From Burkholderiales bacterium (GTDB lineage Bacteria > Pseudomonadota > Gammaproteobacteria > Burkholderiales > Burkholderiaceae_C): a stretch of DNA of 64,000 nt. This document shows positions 1-10,335 of this stretch, piece by piece (within the stretch, counting starts at the first letter, position 1; the number at the start of each line of letters is the position of its first letter). The stretch is taken from NCBI GenBank assembly GCA_025350145.1, contig JANXYH010000003.1:28446-92445 (forward strand). Direction: 5' to 3'. Position numbers and translations under genes: made by a program. The notes beneath the pieces were generated by a model, which did not search any database, was not told the origin of the DNA, and saw nothing but the letters and a program-made list of their open reading frames with translations.

Positions 1-313
1 TGAGCGCCAGCATCAGCCGCAGCACCGGCGCGGGCAGGGGCGCACCGACGCCGACGCTGTGGCTGCGGATCAGGTTGCGCTGCAGCGCGGCCAGGTCGCT
101 GGCCTGGATGCGGGTCGAGGCGAGCTTGCCGAAGCCGGTGTTGACGCCGTAGACCGGGGCGTCGCCGGCAGCGGCGGCCTGCACCACGGCGGCGCTGGCC
201 TGGACTGCGGGCCAGGCCGCAGGGTCGATCACCAGCGCCACGCCACCACGGTGCAGCGCGCGCAGCGCCTGCCGGTCGAGCAGGCCGGGCCGCAGCGTCA
301 GCGTGGCCTGCAC
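1..313 (-). CDS. hutH: Histidine ammonia-lyase, N-terminal part (cut by window edge)
   Basis: The first enzyme of histidine catabolism; it removes ammonia from histidine to give urocanate in the cytoplasm. Only about the first 104 residues are inside the window. The reverse-strand translation contains the family's N-terminal signature [11 protein letters not shown] followed by [14 protein letters not shown]. The proposed start is a GTG at 313-311, directly after the TGA of hutU at 316-314, so the two genes are very probably co-transcribed and translationally coupled. The MIO-forming Ala-Ser-Gly motif lies beyond the edge and cannot be checked. The identification rests on the conserved N-terminal motif and on the hut context. 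Confidence 0.9.
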   Translation of the reverse strand, partial: MQATLTLRPGLLDRQALRALHRGGVALVIDPAAWPAVQASAAVVQAAAAGDAPVYGVNTGFGKLASTRIQASDLAALQRNLIRSHSVGVGAPLPAPVLRLMLAL

Positions 314-2032
<1,719 letters not shown>

Positions 2033-2079
2033 CGTGGCCTTTCGCGGCGGCGGGCATGCCTGGAAGTTCGTTGGCGACT

Positions 2080-2109
2080 GTACTTGACTAGACAAGTCTA
2101 TGCAAGTAC
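2080..2109. promoter_or_regulatory. Probable HutC operator in the divergent hutU/hutC region
   Basis: The sequence ACTTGACTAGACAAGT at 2082-2097 is a palindrome apart from one non-complementary symmetric pair. A further CAAGTAC half-site follows at 2103-2109 and pairs symmetrically with GTACTTG at 2080-2086. GntR/HutC-type repressors are known to bind CTTGT...ACAAG-like dyads. The site lies between the two divergent hut transcripts, where a repressor released by urocanate could control both. The sequence match is direct; the binding is inferred. Confidence 0.6.
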
Positions 2110-2218
2110 CATTTGCAGCGATTGCTTGTCGCCCGGCCGCCGTTGCCCCCCCGCCGCCACCGCCACCATCATCACCACCACCACCGTGACCCGCCCGACC
2201 GGCGCCAAGCGCCAAGCT

Positions 2219-3007
2219 GTGACCATCGCGCCTGCGGCCGCGCCTGCGGCCCTGTCTGGGCCAACGCCGGCCGCAGCCCGGAGCAAGGCGCAGGCCGCCG
2301 GCCAGCGACCGCTGGCCCCCTACGCCCAGGTCAAGCAGCACCTGCTGGAGGCCCTGGGCGCGGGCCGCTACCCGCCCGGCGCGCTGATGCCCAGCGAGGC
2401 CGAGCTGGTGGCGCAGTTCGGCGTCAGCCGCATGACCGTCAACCGCGCCCTGCGTGAGCTGCAGGCCGCCGGCCTGCTTGAGCGGGTGCAGGGCCTGGGC
2501 ACCTTCGCCGCGCAACTGCACCCGGTCTCGTCGCAGTTGACGATCCGCGACCTGCACGAAGAGATCGAGTCGCGCGGCCACCGCCACCAGGCGGTGGTGT
2601 ACCTGGCGCGGCAGGAGCCGGCCGGCGCCGAACTGGCCGGCCAACTCGGGCTGGCGCCGGGCGCTGCGGTGTTCCATACCCAGATCGTCCACCTCGACAA
2701 CGGCCTGGCGCTGCAGTACGAAGACCGCCATGTCAACCCGGCCGCCGCACCGGAATACCTGGGCGTGGACTTCAGCACCACCACGCCGACCCGCTATCTG
2801 CTGCAGGTGGCGCCGCTGTGGCAGGCGCAGTACGCGATCGAGGCCGCCCCGGCCAGCGCCCTGGAGGCGCGGCGGCTGGGCATCACCAGTGGCGACGCCT
2901 GTCTGGTGGTGGTCCGCCGCACGGTCGGGCCGAGCCTGCCGATCACCGTCGCCCGGCTGGTGCACCCGGGCTCGCGCTACCGGCTGCAGGGCGAGTTCAG
3001 CCCATGA
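2219..3007 (+). CDS. hutC: HutC, GntR-family histidine-utilisation repressor
   Basis: Transcriptional repressor of the hut genes; in characterised relatives urocanate is the inducer. An N-terminal winged helix-turn-helix ([15 protein letters not shown], then [18 protein letters not shown]) is followed by a UTRA ligand-binding domain containing [19 protein letters not shown] and a C-terminal [12 protein letters not shown], which is typical of HutC. The start is uncertain. GTG 2219 gives 262 residues, near the family length; GTG 2186 is an in-frame alternative, and a CACCAT-rich stretch lies just upstream. The TGA at 3005-3007 overlaps the ATG of hutD (ATGA), making this the first gene of a coupled hutC-D-I-G-F operon. 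Confidence 0.9.
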   Translation: MTIAPAAAPAALSGPTPAAARSKAQAAGQRPLAPYAQVKQHLLEALGAGRYPPGALMPSEAELVAQFGVSRMTVNRALRELQAAGLLERVQGLGTFAAQLHPVSSQLTIRDLHEEIESRGHRHQAVVYLARQEPAGAELAGQLGLAPGAAVFHTQIVHLDNGLALQYEDRHVNPAAAPEYLGVDFSTTTPTRYLLQVAPLWQAQYAIEAAPASALEARRLGITSGDACLVVVRRTVGPSLPITVARLVHPGSRYRLQGEFSP

Positions 3008-3663
3008 GCGGCGCGCATCCCAGCCTGGCCGATGCTGCGGCCGACGGTGTAGCCAAAGCGGCGCTGCTGGTCGAGGCTGCCCGGGTCGCGCCGCAGCCCT
3101 GGCGCAACGGCGGCGGCGTCACCCGCGAACTGCTGGCCTGGCCCGATGCCGCCGACTGGCAACTGCGGCTGAGCCTGGCCGACATCGCCGCCGACGGCCC
3201 GTTCTCGCGCTATGACGGGGTGCAGCGCTGGATCGCCGTGCTGTCCAGTGCCGGCATCTGGCTGGACATCGCCGGCCAGCGCCATGTCCTGGGGCCGGGT
3301 GACGCGCCGCTGCAGTTCGACGGCGCGGCGGCGGTGGACTGCCGGCTGCGCGCCGGCCCCAGCCGCGATGTCAACCTGATGCTGCGCGGCCGGCCGGGGC
3401 AATTGCTGCCGGCCCTGCCCGGCCAGGACTGGACGCCACCGGCGCAGGCAGTGGCCGCCGGCCTGTTGACGGCAGTGGCCGGCGACTGCAATGGCCAACG
3501 GCTGCCCGCCGAGCTGCTGTGGTGGCGGGCTGACCTGGGCCAGCGCCCGGCGCCGTTGCGCTTTGATCCACTGCGCTTTGATCCGCTGGACCAGGCCAGC
3601 CCCGCCCCTGCCGCCGTGGGTTGGTGGCTGTGGGTCGGCAGAACCCAAGCCGCCAGGCCATGA
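3004..3663 (+). CDS. hutD: HutD family protein
   Basis: HutD is a cupin-fold protein of the hut locus, proposed to limit pathway flux; its exact activity is not settled. The 219-residue product has the characteristic [15 protein letters not shown] near residues 33-47 and a [14 protein letters not shown] segment. It is slightly longer than most homologues. It contains a 15-base tandem duplication giving [10 protein letters not shown] near residue 190, which looks like a recent slippage event. The start ATG overlaps the hutC stop, and its own stop overlaps the hutI start. Confidence 0.9.
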   Translation: MSGAHPSLADAAADGVAKAALLVEAARVAPQPWRNGGGVTRELLAWPDAADWQLRLSLADIAADGPFSRYDGVQRWIAVLSSAGIWLDIAGQRHVLGPGDAPLQFDGAAAVDCRLRAGPSRDVNLMLRGRPGQLLPALPGQDWTPPAQAVAAGLLTAVAGDCNGQRLPAELLWWRADLGQRPAPLRFDPLRFDPLDQASPAPAAVGWWLWVGRTQAARP

Positions 3664-4910
3664 CCACCACGCTCTGGCGCCATGCCCACCTCGTCACGCT
3701 GGCCGGCCCGCACGGCTGGGGCGAGATCGCCGACGGCGCGCTGCTGAGCCGCGACGGCCGCATCGCCTGGGTCGGCGCATCGGCCGATCTGCACGCCGCG
3801 CTGCGCAGCCTGCCCGCGCAGCCGGCCGAGGTTCACGACCTGGGCGGCGCGCTGCTCACGCCCGGGCTGATCGACTGCCACACCCACCTGGTCTACGGCG
3901 GCCACCGCGCCAACGAGTTCGAGCAGTTGCTGCAGGGCGCCAGTTACGCCGACATCGCCCGCGCCGGTGGCGGCATCCGCGCCACCGTCGCCGCCACCCG
4001 CGCCGCCAGCGACGCCGCGCTGCTGGCCGGCGCCGAGCGCCGCGCCCGGGCGCTGATGGCCGAGGGCGTGACCACGATCGAGATCAAGTCCGGCTACGGC
4101 CTGAGCGCCGAGCACGAGGCGCGCTGCCTGCGCGTGGCCCGGCAACTCGGCAGCCGCCTGGCGCTGACGGTGCGCAGCACCGCGTTGTCGGCGCACGCGC
4201 TGCCGCCTGAATACGCCGGCCGGCCCGACGACTACATCAGCGCCGTCTGCGCCTGGCTGCCGGGGCTGGCGGCGCAGGGCCTGGTCGACGCTGTCGATGC
4301 CTTTTGCGACAACATCGGCTTCAGCCCGGCGCAGACGCGGCGGGTGTTCGAGGCCGCCCGGGCGCTGGGCCTGCCGGTCAAGCTGCATGCCGAGCAGCTC
4401 AGCGACCAGGGCGGCGCGGCACTCGCCGCCGGCTATGGCGCGCTCTCCTGCGACCACTTAGAACACCTCGGCCCGGCCGGCGTCGCCGCCATGGCCAGCG
4501 CCGGCAGCGTCGCGGTGCTCCTGCCCGGCGCCTTCCACTTTCTGCGCGAGACCCGGCTGCCGCCGATCGCCGCGCTGCGTGCCGCCGGCGTGCCCATGGC
4601 CGTGGCCACCGACCACAACCCCGGCTCGTCGCCGACGCTGTCGCTGCTGCTGATGCTGCACCTGGCCTGCAACCTGTTCCGGCTGACGCCCGAGGAGGCG
4701 CTGCGCGGCGCCACCGTCCATGCCGCCCAGGCGCTGGGCCTGGGCGCCAGCCACGGCGCGCTGGCCGCCGGCCGCGTCGCCGACTTCGTGGTCTGGGATG
4801 CCGACCACCCGGCCGAGCTGGCCTACGGCTTCGGCGTCAACCCGTGCCGGCGCGTGGTGCGTGCCGGCCTGACACGGCACCAGCCCCTGTCGCAATCGCA
4901 TCCACCATGA
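3660..4910 (+). CDS. hutI: Imidazolonepropionase
   Basis: Hydrolyses 4-imidazolone-5-propionate to N-formimidoyl-L-glutamate. This amidohydrolase-superfamily protein has 416 residues. Metal-binding [10 protein letters not shown] has its HxH at residues 74-76. KLHAEQLSD at about 241 and [10 protein letters not shown] at about 317 supply the remaining metal and catalytic ligands, and EIKSGYGL near 141 is typical of HutI. The ATG at 3660 overlaps the hutD stop; in-frame extension upstream is rejected because it would run into hutD. Confidence 0.96.
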   Translation: MTTTLWRHAHLVTLAGPHGWGEIADGALLSRDGRIAWVGASADLHAALRSLPAQPAEVHDLGGALLTPGLIDCHTHLVYGGHRANEFEQLLQGASYADIARAGGGIRATVAATRAASDAALLAGAERRARALMAEGVTTIEIKSGYGLSAEHEARCLRVARQLGSRLALTVRSTALSAHALPPEYAGRPDDYISAVCAWLPGLAAQGLVDAVDAFCDNIGFSPAQTRRVFEAARALGLPVKLHAEQLSDQGGAALAAGYGALSCDHLEHLGPAGVAAMASAGSVAVLLPGAFHFLRETRLPPIAALRAAGVPMAVATDHNPGSSPTLSLLLMLHLACNLFRLTPEEALRGATVHAAQALGLGASHGALAAGRVADFVVWDADHPAELAYGFGVNPCRRVVRAGLTRHQPLSQSHPP

Positions 4911-5701
4911 CCGAAACCAGCACCTTCAGCCTGCACCGTGGCAACACCCCGCTGCTGATCAGCCTGCCGCATGTCGGCACCGAGATCCCCGCTGCCGTCG
5001 CCGCCCGCTTGCTGCCCCGGGCGCTGGCCTGCGAGGACACCGACTGGCACCTCGAGCAGCTCTACAGCTTTGCCCGCGCGCTGGGCGCAAGCCTGCTGGT
5101 GCCGCGCTGCTCGCGCTACCTCATCGACCTGAACCGCCCGCCCGAGAACGCGGCCATGTATCCCGGCGCCAACAACACCGAGCTGTGCCCGACCCGCTTC
5201 TTCAGCGGCGAACCGCTGTACCGCGACGGCCAGGCGCCCGACCCCGCCGAGGTCGCCGCCCGCGTCGCCAGCCACTGGTCGCCCTACCACCGCGCGCTGC
5301 AGGCCGAGTTGGCCCGGCTGCAGGCCGCGCACGGCCACGCCGTGCTGTTCGACGGCCACAGCATCCGCTCCGAGCTGCCCTGGCTGTTCGACGGCCGCCT
5401 GCCGAATCTGAGCCTGGGCACCGCCAGCGGCGCGAGTTGCAGCCCCGGCCTGCGCGCCGCCTTGATCGCCCGCCTGGCCGGGCAGAGCGCCTTCAGCCAT
5501 GTCTGCGATGGCCGCTTCAAGGGCGGCTACATCACCCGCCACTATGGCCGGCCGGCCCAGGGCGTGCAGGCGGTGCAACTCGAAATGAGCTGGGACAGCT
5601 ACATGGACGAAGCCCCGCCCTGGCCCTGGCGCGTCGAGCGGGCGGCGGCGGTGTTGCCGCTGCTAAGGGCGCTGGTCGAGACCATGCTGGCCTGGCAATG
5701 A
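4907..5701 (+). CDS. hutG: N-formylglutamate deformylase
   Basis: Final step of the five-enzyme hut route: N-formylglutamate plus water gives formate and glutamate. The 264-residue product matches the N-formylglutamate amidohydrolase family, with [11 protein letters not shown] near residue 20, [14 protein letters not shown] in the middle, and [17 protein letters not shown]. The genes before (hutI) and after (hutF) are joined to it by 4-base ATGA overlaps. Its pairing with HutF is what defines this branch, as opposed to the one-step formiminoglutamase branch. Confidence 0.94.
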   Translation: MTETSTFSLHRGNTPLLISLPHVGTEIPAAVAARLLPRALACEDTDWHLEQLYSFARALGASLLVPRCSRYLIDLNRPPENAAMYPGANNTELCPTRFFSGEPLYRDGQAPDPAEVAARVASHWSPYHRALQAELARLQAAHGHAVLFDGHSIRSELPWLFDGRLPNLSLGTASGASCSPGLRAALIARLAGQSAFSHVCDGRFKGGYITRHYGRPAQGVQAVQLEMSWDSYMDEAPPWPWRVERAAAVLPLLRALVETMLAWQ

Positions 5702-7080
5702 GCGCGGCCACCACGCTCTGGGCCGCCCGGGCCTGGGTCGATGGCCGCTGGCAGGACGATGTGCTGCTGCGCACAGGCGACGACGGCCACTGGGCCAGCG
5801 TGCAGACCGGCCGGCCGGCGCCACCCGAGGCCCAGGTGCTGCCCGGCCCGGCGCTGCCCGGCATGGTCAACGCCCACAGCCACGCTTTTCAGCGCGCCTT
5901 TGCCGGCCTGGCCGAGCGCCGCAGCGGCGGCCACGACGACTTCTGGGGCTGGCGCGAGCGCATGTACGCGGTCGCCCTGCGCGTCTCGCCCGAGCAGTTG
6001 CAGGCGCTGGCGACCCGGCTCTATGTCGAACTGCTGCAAGGCGGCTACACCCAGGTCTGCGAGTTCCATTACCTGCACCATGACCGCGACGGCCGGCCCT
6101 ATGCCGACGCCTTGACCATGGCCCAGGCGCTGGTGGCTGCGGCCCGGGCCAGCGGCATCGGCCTGACCCTGCTGCCGGCGCTGTACCAGCGCGCCGGTTT
6201 CGACGCCGCCGGGCTGCTGCCCGAGCAACGCCGCTTTGCCACCGATGTCGAGTCGCTTTTGGCGATGCGCCAGAGCCTGCGCGGGCTGGCCGCGCCAGCG
6301 CTGCGGGTCGGCGTCGCCATCCATTCGCTGCGCGCAGCCACGCCGACGGCGATTGCCGCGCTGGCCGCTGCGCTGCAGGGCGACGATGCGCCCATCCACA
6401 TTCACATTGCCGAGCAGCGCGCCGAGGTCGACGCCTGTCTGGCCGCCACCGGCAGCCGGCCGATCGAATGGCTGTGCCAGGCGCTGCCGCTGGACCGGCG
6501 CTGGCAGCTTGTCCACGCCACCCATGCCACGCCGGCCGAGATCGAGGCCGTGGCCGCCTGCGGTGCCGGGGTGGTGCTGTGCCCGGCGACCGAGGCCAAC
6601 CTCGGCGACGGCCTGGCCGACCTGCCGCGCTGGCTGGCGCAGGAGGTGCCGCTGGCGCTGGGCTCGGACAGCCAGGTCTGCCGCAATTGGCCGGCCGAAT
6701 TGCGCCTGCTCGAATATGGCCAGCGCCTGACGCTGCGCCAGCGCAACGTCGCGGCTGCCCCCAGATTGGGTCAGGACGCCACCGCGCAGCGATTGTTCAA
6801 CCGTGCCCTGGCCGGTGGCGCGGCGGCAGCCGGCTTTGGCGCCTGGGGCCTGGCCGCCGGTGCGCGCGCCGATCTGCTGGTGCTGGACCCGGACCAGCCC
6901 GGCCTGTTGGGGGTGCCAGCGGCGCAGCAGCTCGACGCCCTGGTGTTCGCTGCCGACGCGCCGGGCTTTGCCCAGGTCTGGGTCGCCGGCCGGCAGGTGC
7001 TGACCGACCCCGCCGGGCTGGCCCGCGCGCAGGCCGATTTCGCCTCGGCGATGGCCGGGATCTGGACCGACCAGGCCTGA
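5698..7080 (+). CDS. hutF: Formimidoylglutamate deiminase
   Basis: Converts N-formimidoyl-L-glutamate to N-formyl-L-glutamate and ammonia, feeding HutG. It is a 460-residue amidohydrolase with a metal-binding NAHSHAFQRAF (histidines at 60 and 62), FWGWRERMY just after it, IHIHIAEQ in the middle, VHATHAT, and a late LGSDSQVCRNW with the catalytic aspartate. The ATG overlaps the hutG stop. This is the last gene of the rightward hut operon; the next gene begins about 185 bases downstream. Confidence 0.94.
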   Translation: MSAATTLWAARAWVDGRWQDDVLLRTGDDGHWASVQTGRPAPPEAQVLPGPALPGMVNAHSHAFQRAFAGLAERRSGGHDDFWGWRERMYAVALRVSPEQLQALATRLYVELLQGGYTQVCEFHYLHHDRDGRPYADALTMAQALVAAARASGIGLTLLPALYQRAGFDAAGLLPEQRRFATDVESLLAMRQSLRGLAAPALRVGVAIHSLRAATPTAIAALAAALQGDDAPIHIHIAEQRAEVDACLAATGSRPIEWLCQALPLDRRWQLVHATHATPAEIEAVAACGAGVVLCPATEANLGDGLADLPRWLAQEVPLALGSDSQVCRNWPAELRLLEYGQRLTLRQRNVAAAPRLGQDATAQRLFNRALAGGAAAAGFGAWGLAAGARADLLVLDPDQPGLLGVPAAQQLDALVFAADAPGFAQVWVAGRQVLTDPAGLARAQADFASAMAGIWTDQA

Positions 7081-7264
7081 CGCGCCGGCGCGCCACCGCG
7101 CTGAGCGGCCGCAGCCCGCCGCCGCGCTGAGTGCCCGGACTGGGTCGATTTCCTGGCGCTTCTCGGCGCCTGACCGCTCACCCGGGCCGTTACGCTGATT
7201 CATGTTGACGGGCAGGGGCCTGTCGATCCGACGCTGTCCCTCCAAACCCCATCCGGAGCCCCCG
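7081..7264. other. Spacer between hut operon and porin-like gene
   Basis: A non-coding spacer with a 12-base palindrome CGCGCCGGCGCG just after the hutF stop. It probably holds the end of the hut transcript and the promoter of the next pair. No T-tract terminator and no convincing promoter hexamers were seen. Confidence 0.4.
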
Positions 7265-8581
7265 ATGAACCGACCCAATACCAAGACCGCCACGCCGATG
7301 CGGCGACTGCTGGTGCTGGCGCTGGCCCAGGCATTCACCTGTGCCGCTGCCTTCGCCGCGACCGACGCCGAACGCATCGCCGACCTCGAAAAGAAGCTGG
7401 ACCGCAGCACCCAGATGCTGCAGCAGCTCGGCCAGCGGCTGCAGCAGCTCGAGGCCGCAGTGGCGGCACCCGCCGCTGCCGCCGCGCCCGCACTGGCCGC
7501 CAAGGTGGAGGTGCTGGAGCAGCAGCTCAGCGCCATCGCCAACCGGCCCGAGCCCGACCGCGGGCTGGAGATGCACGGCTTTGCCGACGTCGGCTTCGCC
7601 CTGGCCAGCAAGGGCCACAACAGCGGCGGCCGCACCGGGGCGCTGGATTTCTACTTGACGCCGAAGTTCGGCGATCGGGTCAAGGCGCTGTTCGAGCTCA
7701 ATGTCGAGACCAGCAGCGACGGCCATATCGGCGTCGACCTGGAGCGCGTCCAGGTCGGCTACACCTTGGGCGAGGCCAGCACGCTCTGGCTGGGCCGCTT
7801 CCACACCCCCTACGGCTACTGGAACACCGCCTTCCACCATGGCGCGCAACTGCAACTGGCGGTGGCCAGGCCGCGCTTCCTGGACTTCGAGGACGCCGGC
7901 GGCATCCTGCCGGCGCACAGCGTCGGCTTCTGGTTCAACGGCAGCAGCAAGTTCAGCACGGGCCGGCTGGGCTACGACTTGTACGTCAGCAACGCCCCGA
8001 CGATCCAGATGGCCGACCCGGCGGTGTCCGGCAGCGGCACGCTGGACCCCGGTCTGGCGGGCGCGGGCGGGCGCAGCGCCACCGTCGGCGCCAACCTGAG
8101 CTACGAGTTCAAGGGCGCGGCCGAGGGGCTCAAAATCGGCGTCCACACGCTGAGCAGCAAGGTGATGGACAGCGCCACTGCGGCAGCCACCACCCGGGTG
8201 CAGATGCTGGGGGCGTGGCTGGTCTACAACGAAAACGACTGGGACGTGATGGCCGAGCACTACAGCTTTCACAACACCGATCTCAGCGGCATAAGCGGCA
8301 GTCACGGCAGCCACGGCAGCAGCGCCAGCTATGTCCAGGTCGGGCGCCAGTTCGGCGCCTTCACCCCCTACGCCCGGACCGAGCGCACCCGGTTGAACCA
8401 GGCCGATGCCTACTTCGCCCAGCAGGACAGCGGCCAGTCCTACAAGCGCTCTGCGCTGGGCCTGCGCTACGAGATCAACCCGACCACGGCACTGAAGTTC
8501 GAGGCCATGAACACCAAATACACCGACCGGCTGGTCAACAGCTTCAGCGAAGTGCGCGGCCAGTTGGCCGTGCGCTTTTGA
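7265..8581 (+). CDS. Outer-membrane beta-barrel (porin-like) protein with N-terminal coiled coil
   Basis: The 438-residue product begins with a signal peptide (RRLLVLALAQAFTCAAAFA). A heptad-like segment at about residues 35-95 is rich in LEKKLD and LEQQL and would form a short periplasmic coiled coil. A barrel-like region of alternating aromatic and glycine-rich strands follows, ending in LAVRF, the terminal phenylalanine typical of BamA-dependent outer-membrane proteins. A histidine/glycine/serine run (SGSHGSHGSS) lies near residue 345. The start ATG follows a GGAGCCCCCG stretch. The substrate is unknown; the next gene, a PstS-like small protein, is probably its partner. Confidence 0.8.
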   Translation: MNRPNTKTATPMRRLLVLALAQAFTCAAAFAATDAERIADLEKKLDRSTQMLQQLGQRLQQLEAAVAAPAAAAAPALAAKVEVLEQQLSAIANRPEPDRGLEMHGFADVGFALASKGHNSGGRTGALDFYLTPKFGDRVKALFELNVETSSDGHIGVDLERVQVGYTLGEASTLWLGRFHTPYGYWNTAFHHGAQLQLAVARPRFLDFEDAGGILPAHSVGFWFNGSSKFSTGRLGYDLYVSNAPTIQMADPAVSGSGTLDPGLAGAGGRSATVGANLSYEFKGAAEGLKIGVHTLSSKVMDSATAAATTRVQMLGAWLVYNENDWDVMAEHYSFHNTDLSGISGSHGSHGSSASYVQVGRQFGAFTPYARTERTRLNQADAYFAQQDSGQSYKRSALGLRYEINPTTALKFEAMNTKYTDRLVNSFSEVRGQLAVRF

Positions 8582-8599
8582 GGCAAAAGGGGCAAGCGC

Positions 8600-9013
8600 A
8601 TGAACTTCAAGCCAAGCCTGACCGTACTCCGCCAGCTCGTCCTCGCTGCCGTGGCCTTGCCACCTGGCCTGGCCTGCAGCGCCGATCTGGTCGTCATCAC
8701 CCACAGCGGCACCACCCTCAGTGCCGACGACATCAAGGATGTGTACAGCGGCCAGACCCAGATGTCCGGCGCGACCCGGCTGGTGCCGGTGGACAACGGC
8801 GCCGCGCAGGAGGCCTTCCTGGCGCAGGTCGTCAAGTCCGACCTCAGCCGCTACAACAGCGCCTGGGTCAAGAAGTCGTTCCGTGACGGCATCAGCGCCC
8901 CGGCGGTCAAAACCGGCGACGCCGACGTGCTGGACTTCGTGCGGCGCACGCCGGGCGCGGTCGGCTATGTCCGGGTGGTGCCGGCGGGTGTCAACGTGGT
9001 GCAGTTGAAGTAG
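8600..9013 (+). CDS. Small PstS-like periplasmic substrate-binding protein
   Basis: A 137-residue exported protein with a cleavable signal ending near CSA, followed by the opening pattern of phosphate-ABC-type binding proteins (ADLVVITHSGTTLSADDIKDVYSGQ) and the late motif TPGAVGYVRVVP. It is about half the length of a classical PstS, so it represents one lobe only. No Pst permease or ATPase is nearby. It lies 18 bases after the barrel gene, suggesting one transcript and a joint role in the envelope. The ligand is unknown. Confidence 0.72.
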   Translation: MNFKPSLTVLRQLVLAAVALPPGLACSADLVVITHSGTTLSADDIKDVYSGQTQMSGATRLVPVDNGAAQEAFLAQVVKSDLSRYNSAWVKKSFRDGISAPAVKTGDADVLDFVRRTPGAVGYVRVVPAGVNVVQLK

Positions 9014-9060
9014 GGCCAGGCCGCAGGCCCGCCCCGGGGGCGTGTCGGGCGCTCAGGCAC

Positions 9061-9066
9061 CACAAT
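9061..9066 (+). promoter_or_regulatory. Possible -10 element of MFS gene
   Basis: CACAAT followed by CCGCCGCTG resembles the ACAAT-type -10 boxes seen upstream of other genes in this window (13192, 17191). No good -35 was seen. Confidence 0.3.
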
Positions 9067-9101
9067 CCGCCGCTGTTTCTTCACCCGGCGGAGATGTCCC
9101 T

Positions 9102-10325
9102 GTGAACCCCAGACCCGAGCGCAATTGGTCCGTGGCGGTGGTGCTGCTGGCGGCGGCCGGGGCCTTCGCCCTGACCATGGGCACGCGCCAGACCATGGGC
9201 CTGTTCATCGGCCCGCTCAACACCGCCACCGGCCTGGGCCTGGCCAGCGTCAGCCTGGCCTTTGCCTTCGGCCAGCTCTGGTGGGGCCTGACCCAGCCGT
9301 TTGCCGGGGCACTGGCCGACAAGCTCGGCGCCGGCCGGGTGCTGCTGGTGGGCGTGCTGCTGGTCGCGCTCGGCACTTTTTTGACGCCCTGGGCCAACAG
9401 CACGCTCGGCCTGGTGCTGGTGATAGGCGTGCTCTCGGCTGGTGGCGCAGGCATTGCCGGCCCGGCGGTGCTGATGTCGGCGGTGGTGCGCAAAGTGCCG
9501 GAGGACAAGCGCGGCCTGGCCACCGGCATCGTCAACGCGGGCGGCTCGATCGGCCAGTTCGTGATGGCACCGGTGGCCGGCGTGCTGATCGGCGGGCTGG
9601 GCTGGTCGGTAGCGCTGCAGGTGTTGGCGTTGCTGGTCTTGCTGGCCCTGCCGGCGGCCTGGGTGCTGGGCGGCCGGGCCCCGGTTGGCGCCGCCGCCGG
9701 GGCGCAGCCGCTGGCCTTGAACACCGGGCAGGCGATCCGCCAGGCACTGCGTGATCGCAGCTTCCTGCTGCTGGGCACGGGCTTCTTCGTCTGTGGCTTT
9801 CACGTCGCCTTCCTCGGCACCCATTTGCCCGGCGTGGTCGCGCAATGTGGCCTGCCACTGCAGTACGCCGCCTGGTCGCTGGCGATGCTGGGGCTGTTCA
9901 ACATCGTCGGCAGCCTGGCGATGGGTTGGGCGGTCGGCCGCTGGCGGATGAAGTCGCTGCTGTCGCTGGTCTACAGCCTGCGGGCACTGGCGGTGGCGGC
10001 GTTCCTGCTGGCGCCCAAGACCGGGCCGGTGATGCTGGCCTTTGCCGCCGTGATGGGCCTGAGCTTCCTGTCGACGATCCCGCCCACTGCCGGCCTGGTA
10101 GCCAAGTTCTTCGGCGTGCGCCACATGGCGACCTTGTTCGGCGTGGTGATGCTGACCCACCAGCTCGGCGGTTTTCTCGGCGCCTGGCTGGGCGGCAAGG
10201 TGTTCGAGGCCACCGGCAGCTACGACCTTATCTGGTACGCCGACATCGCCCTGGCGCTGGCCGCCGCCTTGATCCACCTGCCGATCCGCGAGGCGCCGCT
10301 GGCCCCACGGCCGGTGCCGGCCTGA
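9102..10325 (+). CDS. MFS transporter (OFA/CynX-like 12-TM carrier)
   Basis: A 407-residue major facilitator protein with about twelve hydrophobic segments. The first is VAVVLLAAAGAFALTMGTRQTMGLFIGPL, the loop-2/3 signature appears as GALADKLGAGRVLLVG, and a second-half repeat follows. FVCGFHVAFLGTHLPG is characteristic of the monocarboxylate/OFA-like branch in betaproteobacteria. GTG 9102 is preferred over an earlier in-frame GTG at 9042 because GGAG lies about 9 bases upstream and the extra N-terminus is low-complexity. The substrate cannot be told from sequence. Confidence 0.82.
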   Translation: MNPRPERNWSVAVVLLAAAGAFALTMGTRQTMGLFIGPLNTATGLGLASVSLAFAFGQLWWGLTQPFAGALADKLGAGRVLLVGVLLVALGTFLTPWANSTLGLVLVIGVLSAGGAGIAGPAVLMSAVVRKVPEDKRGLATGIVNAGGSIGQFVMAPVAGVLIGGLGWSVALQVLALLVLLALPAAWVLGGRAPVGAAAGAQPLALNTGQAIRQALRDRSFLLLGTGFFVCGFHVAFLGTHLPGVVAQCGLPLQYAAWSLAMLGLFNIVGSLAMGWAVGRWRMKSLLSLVYSLRALAVAAFLLAPKTGPVMLAFAAVMGLSFLSTIPPTAGLVAKFFGVRHMATLFGVVMLTHQLGGFLGAWLGGKVFEATGSYDLIWYADIALALAAALIHLPIREAPLAPRPVPA

Positions 10326-10335
10326 GGCTGCCGCG

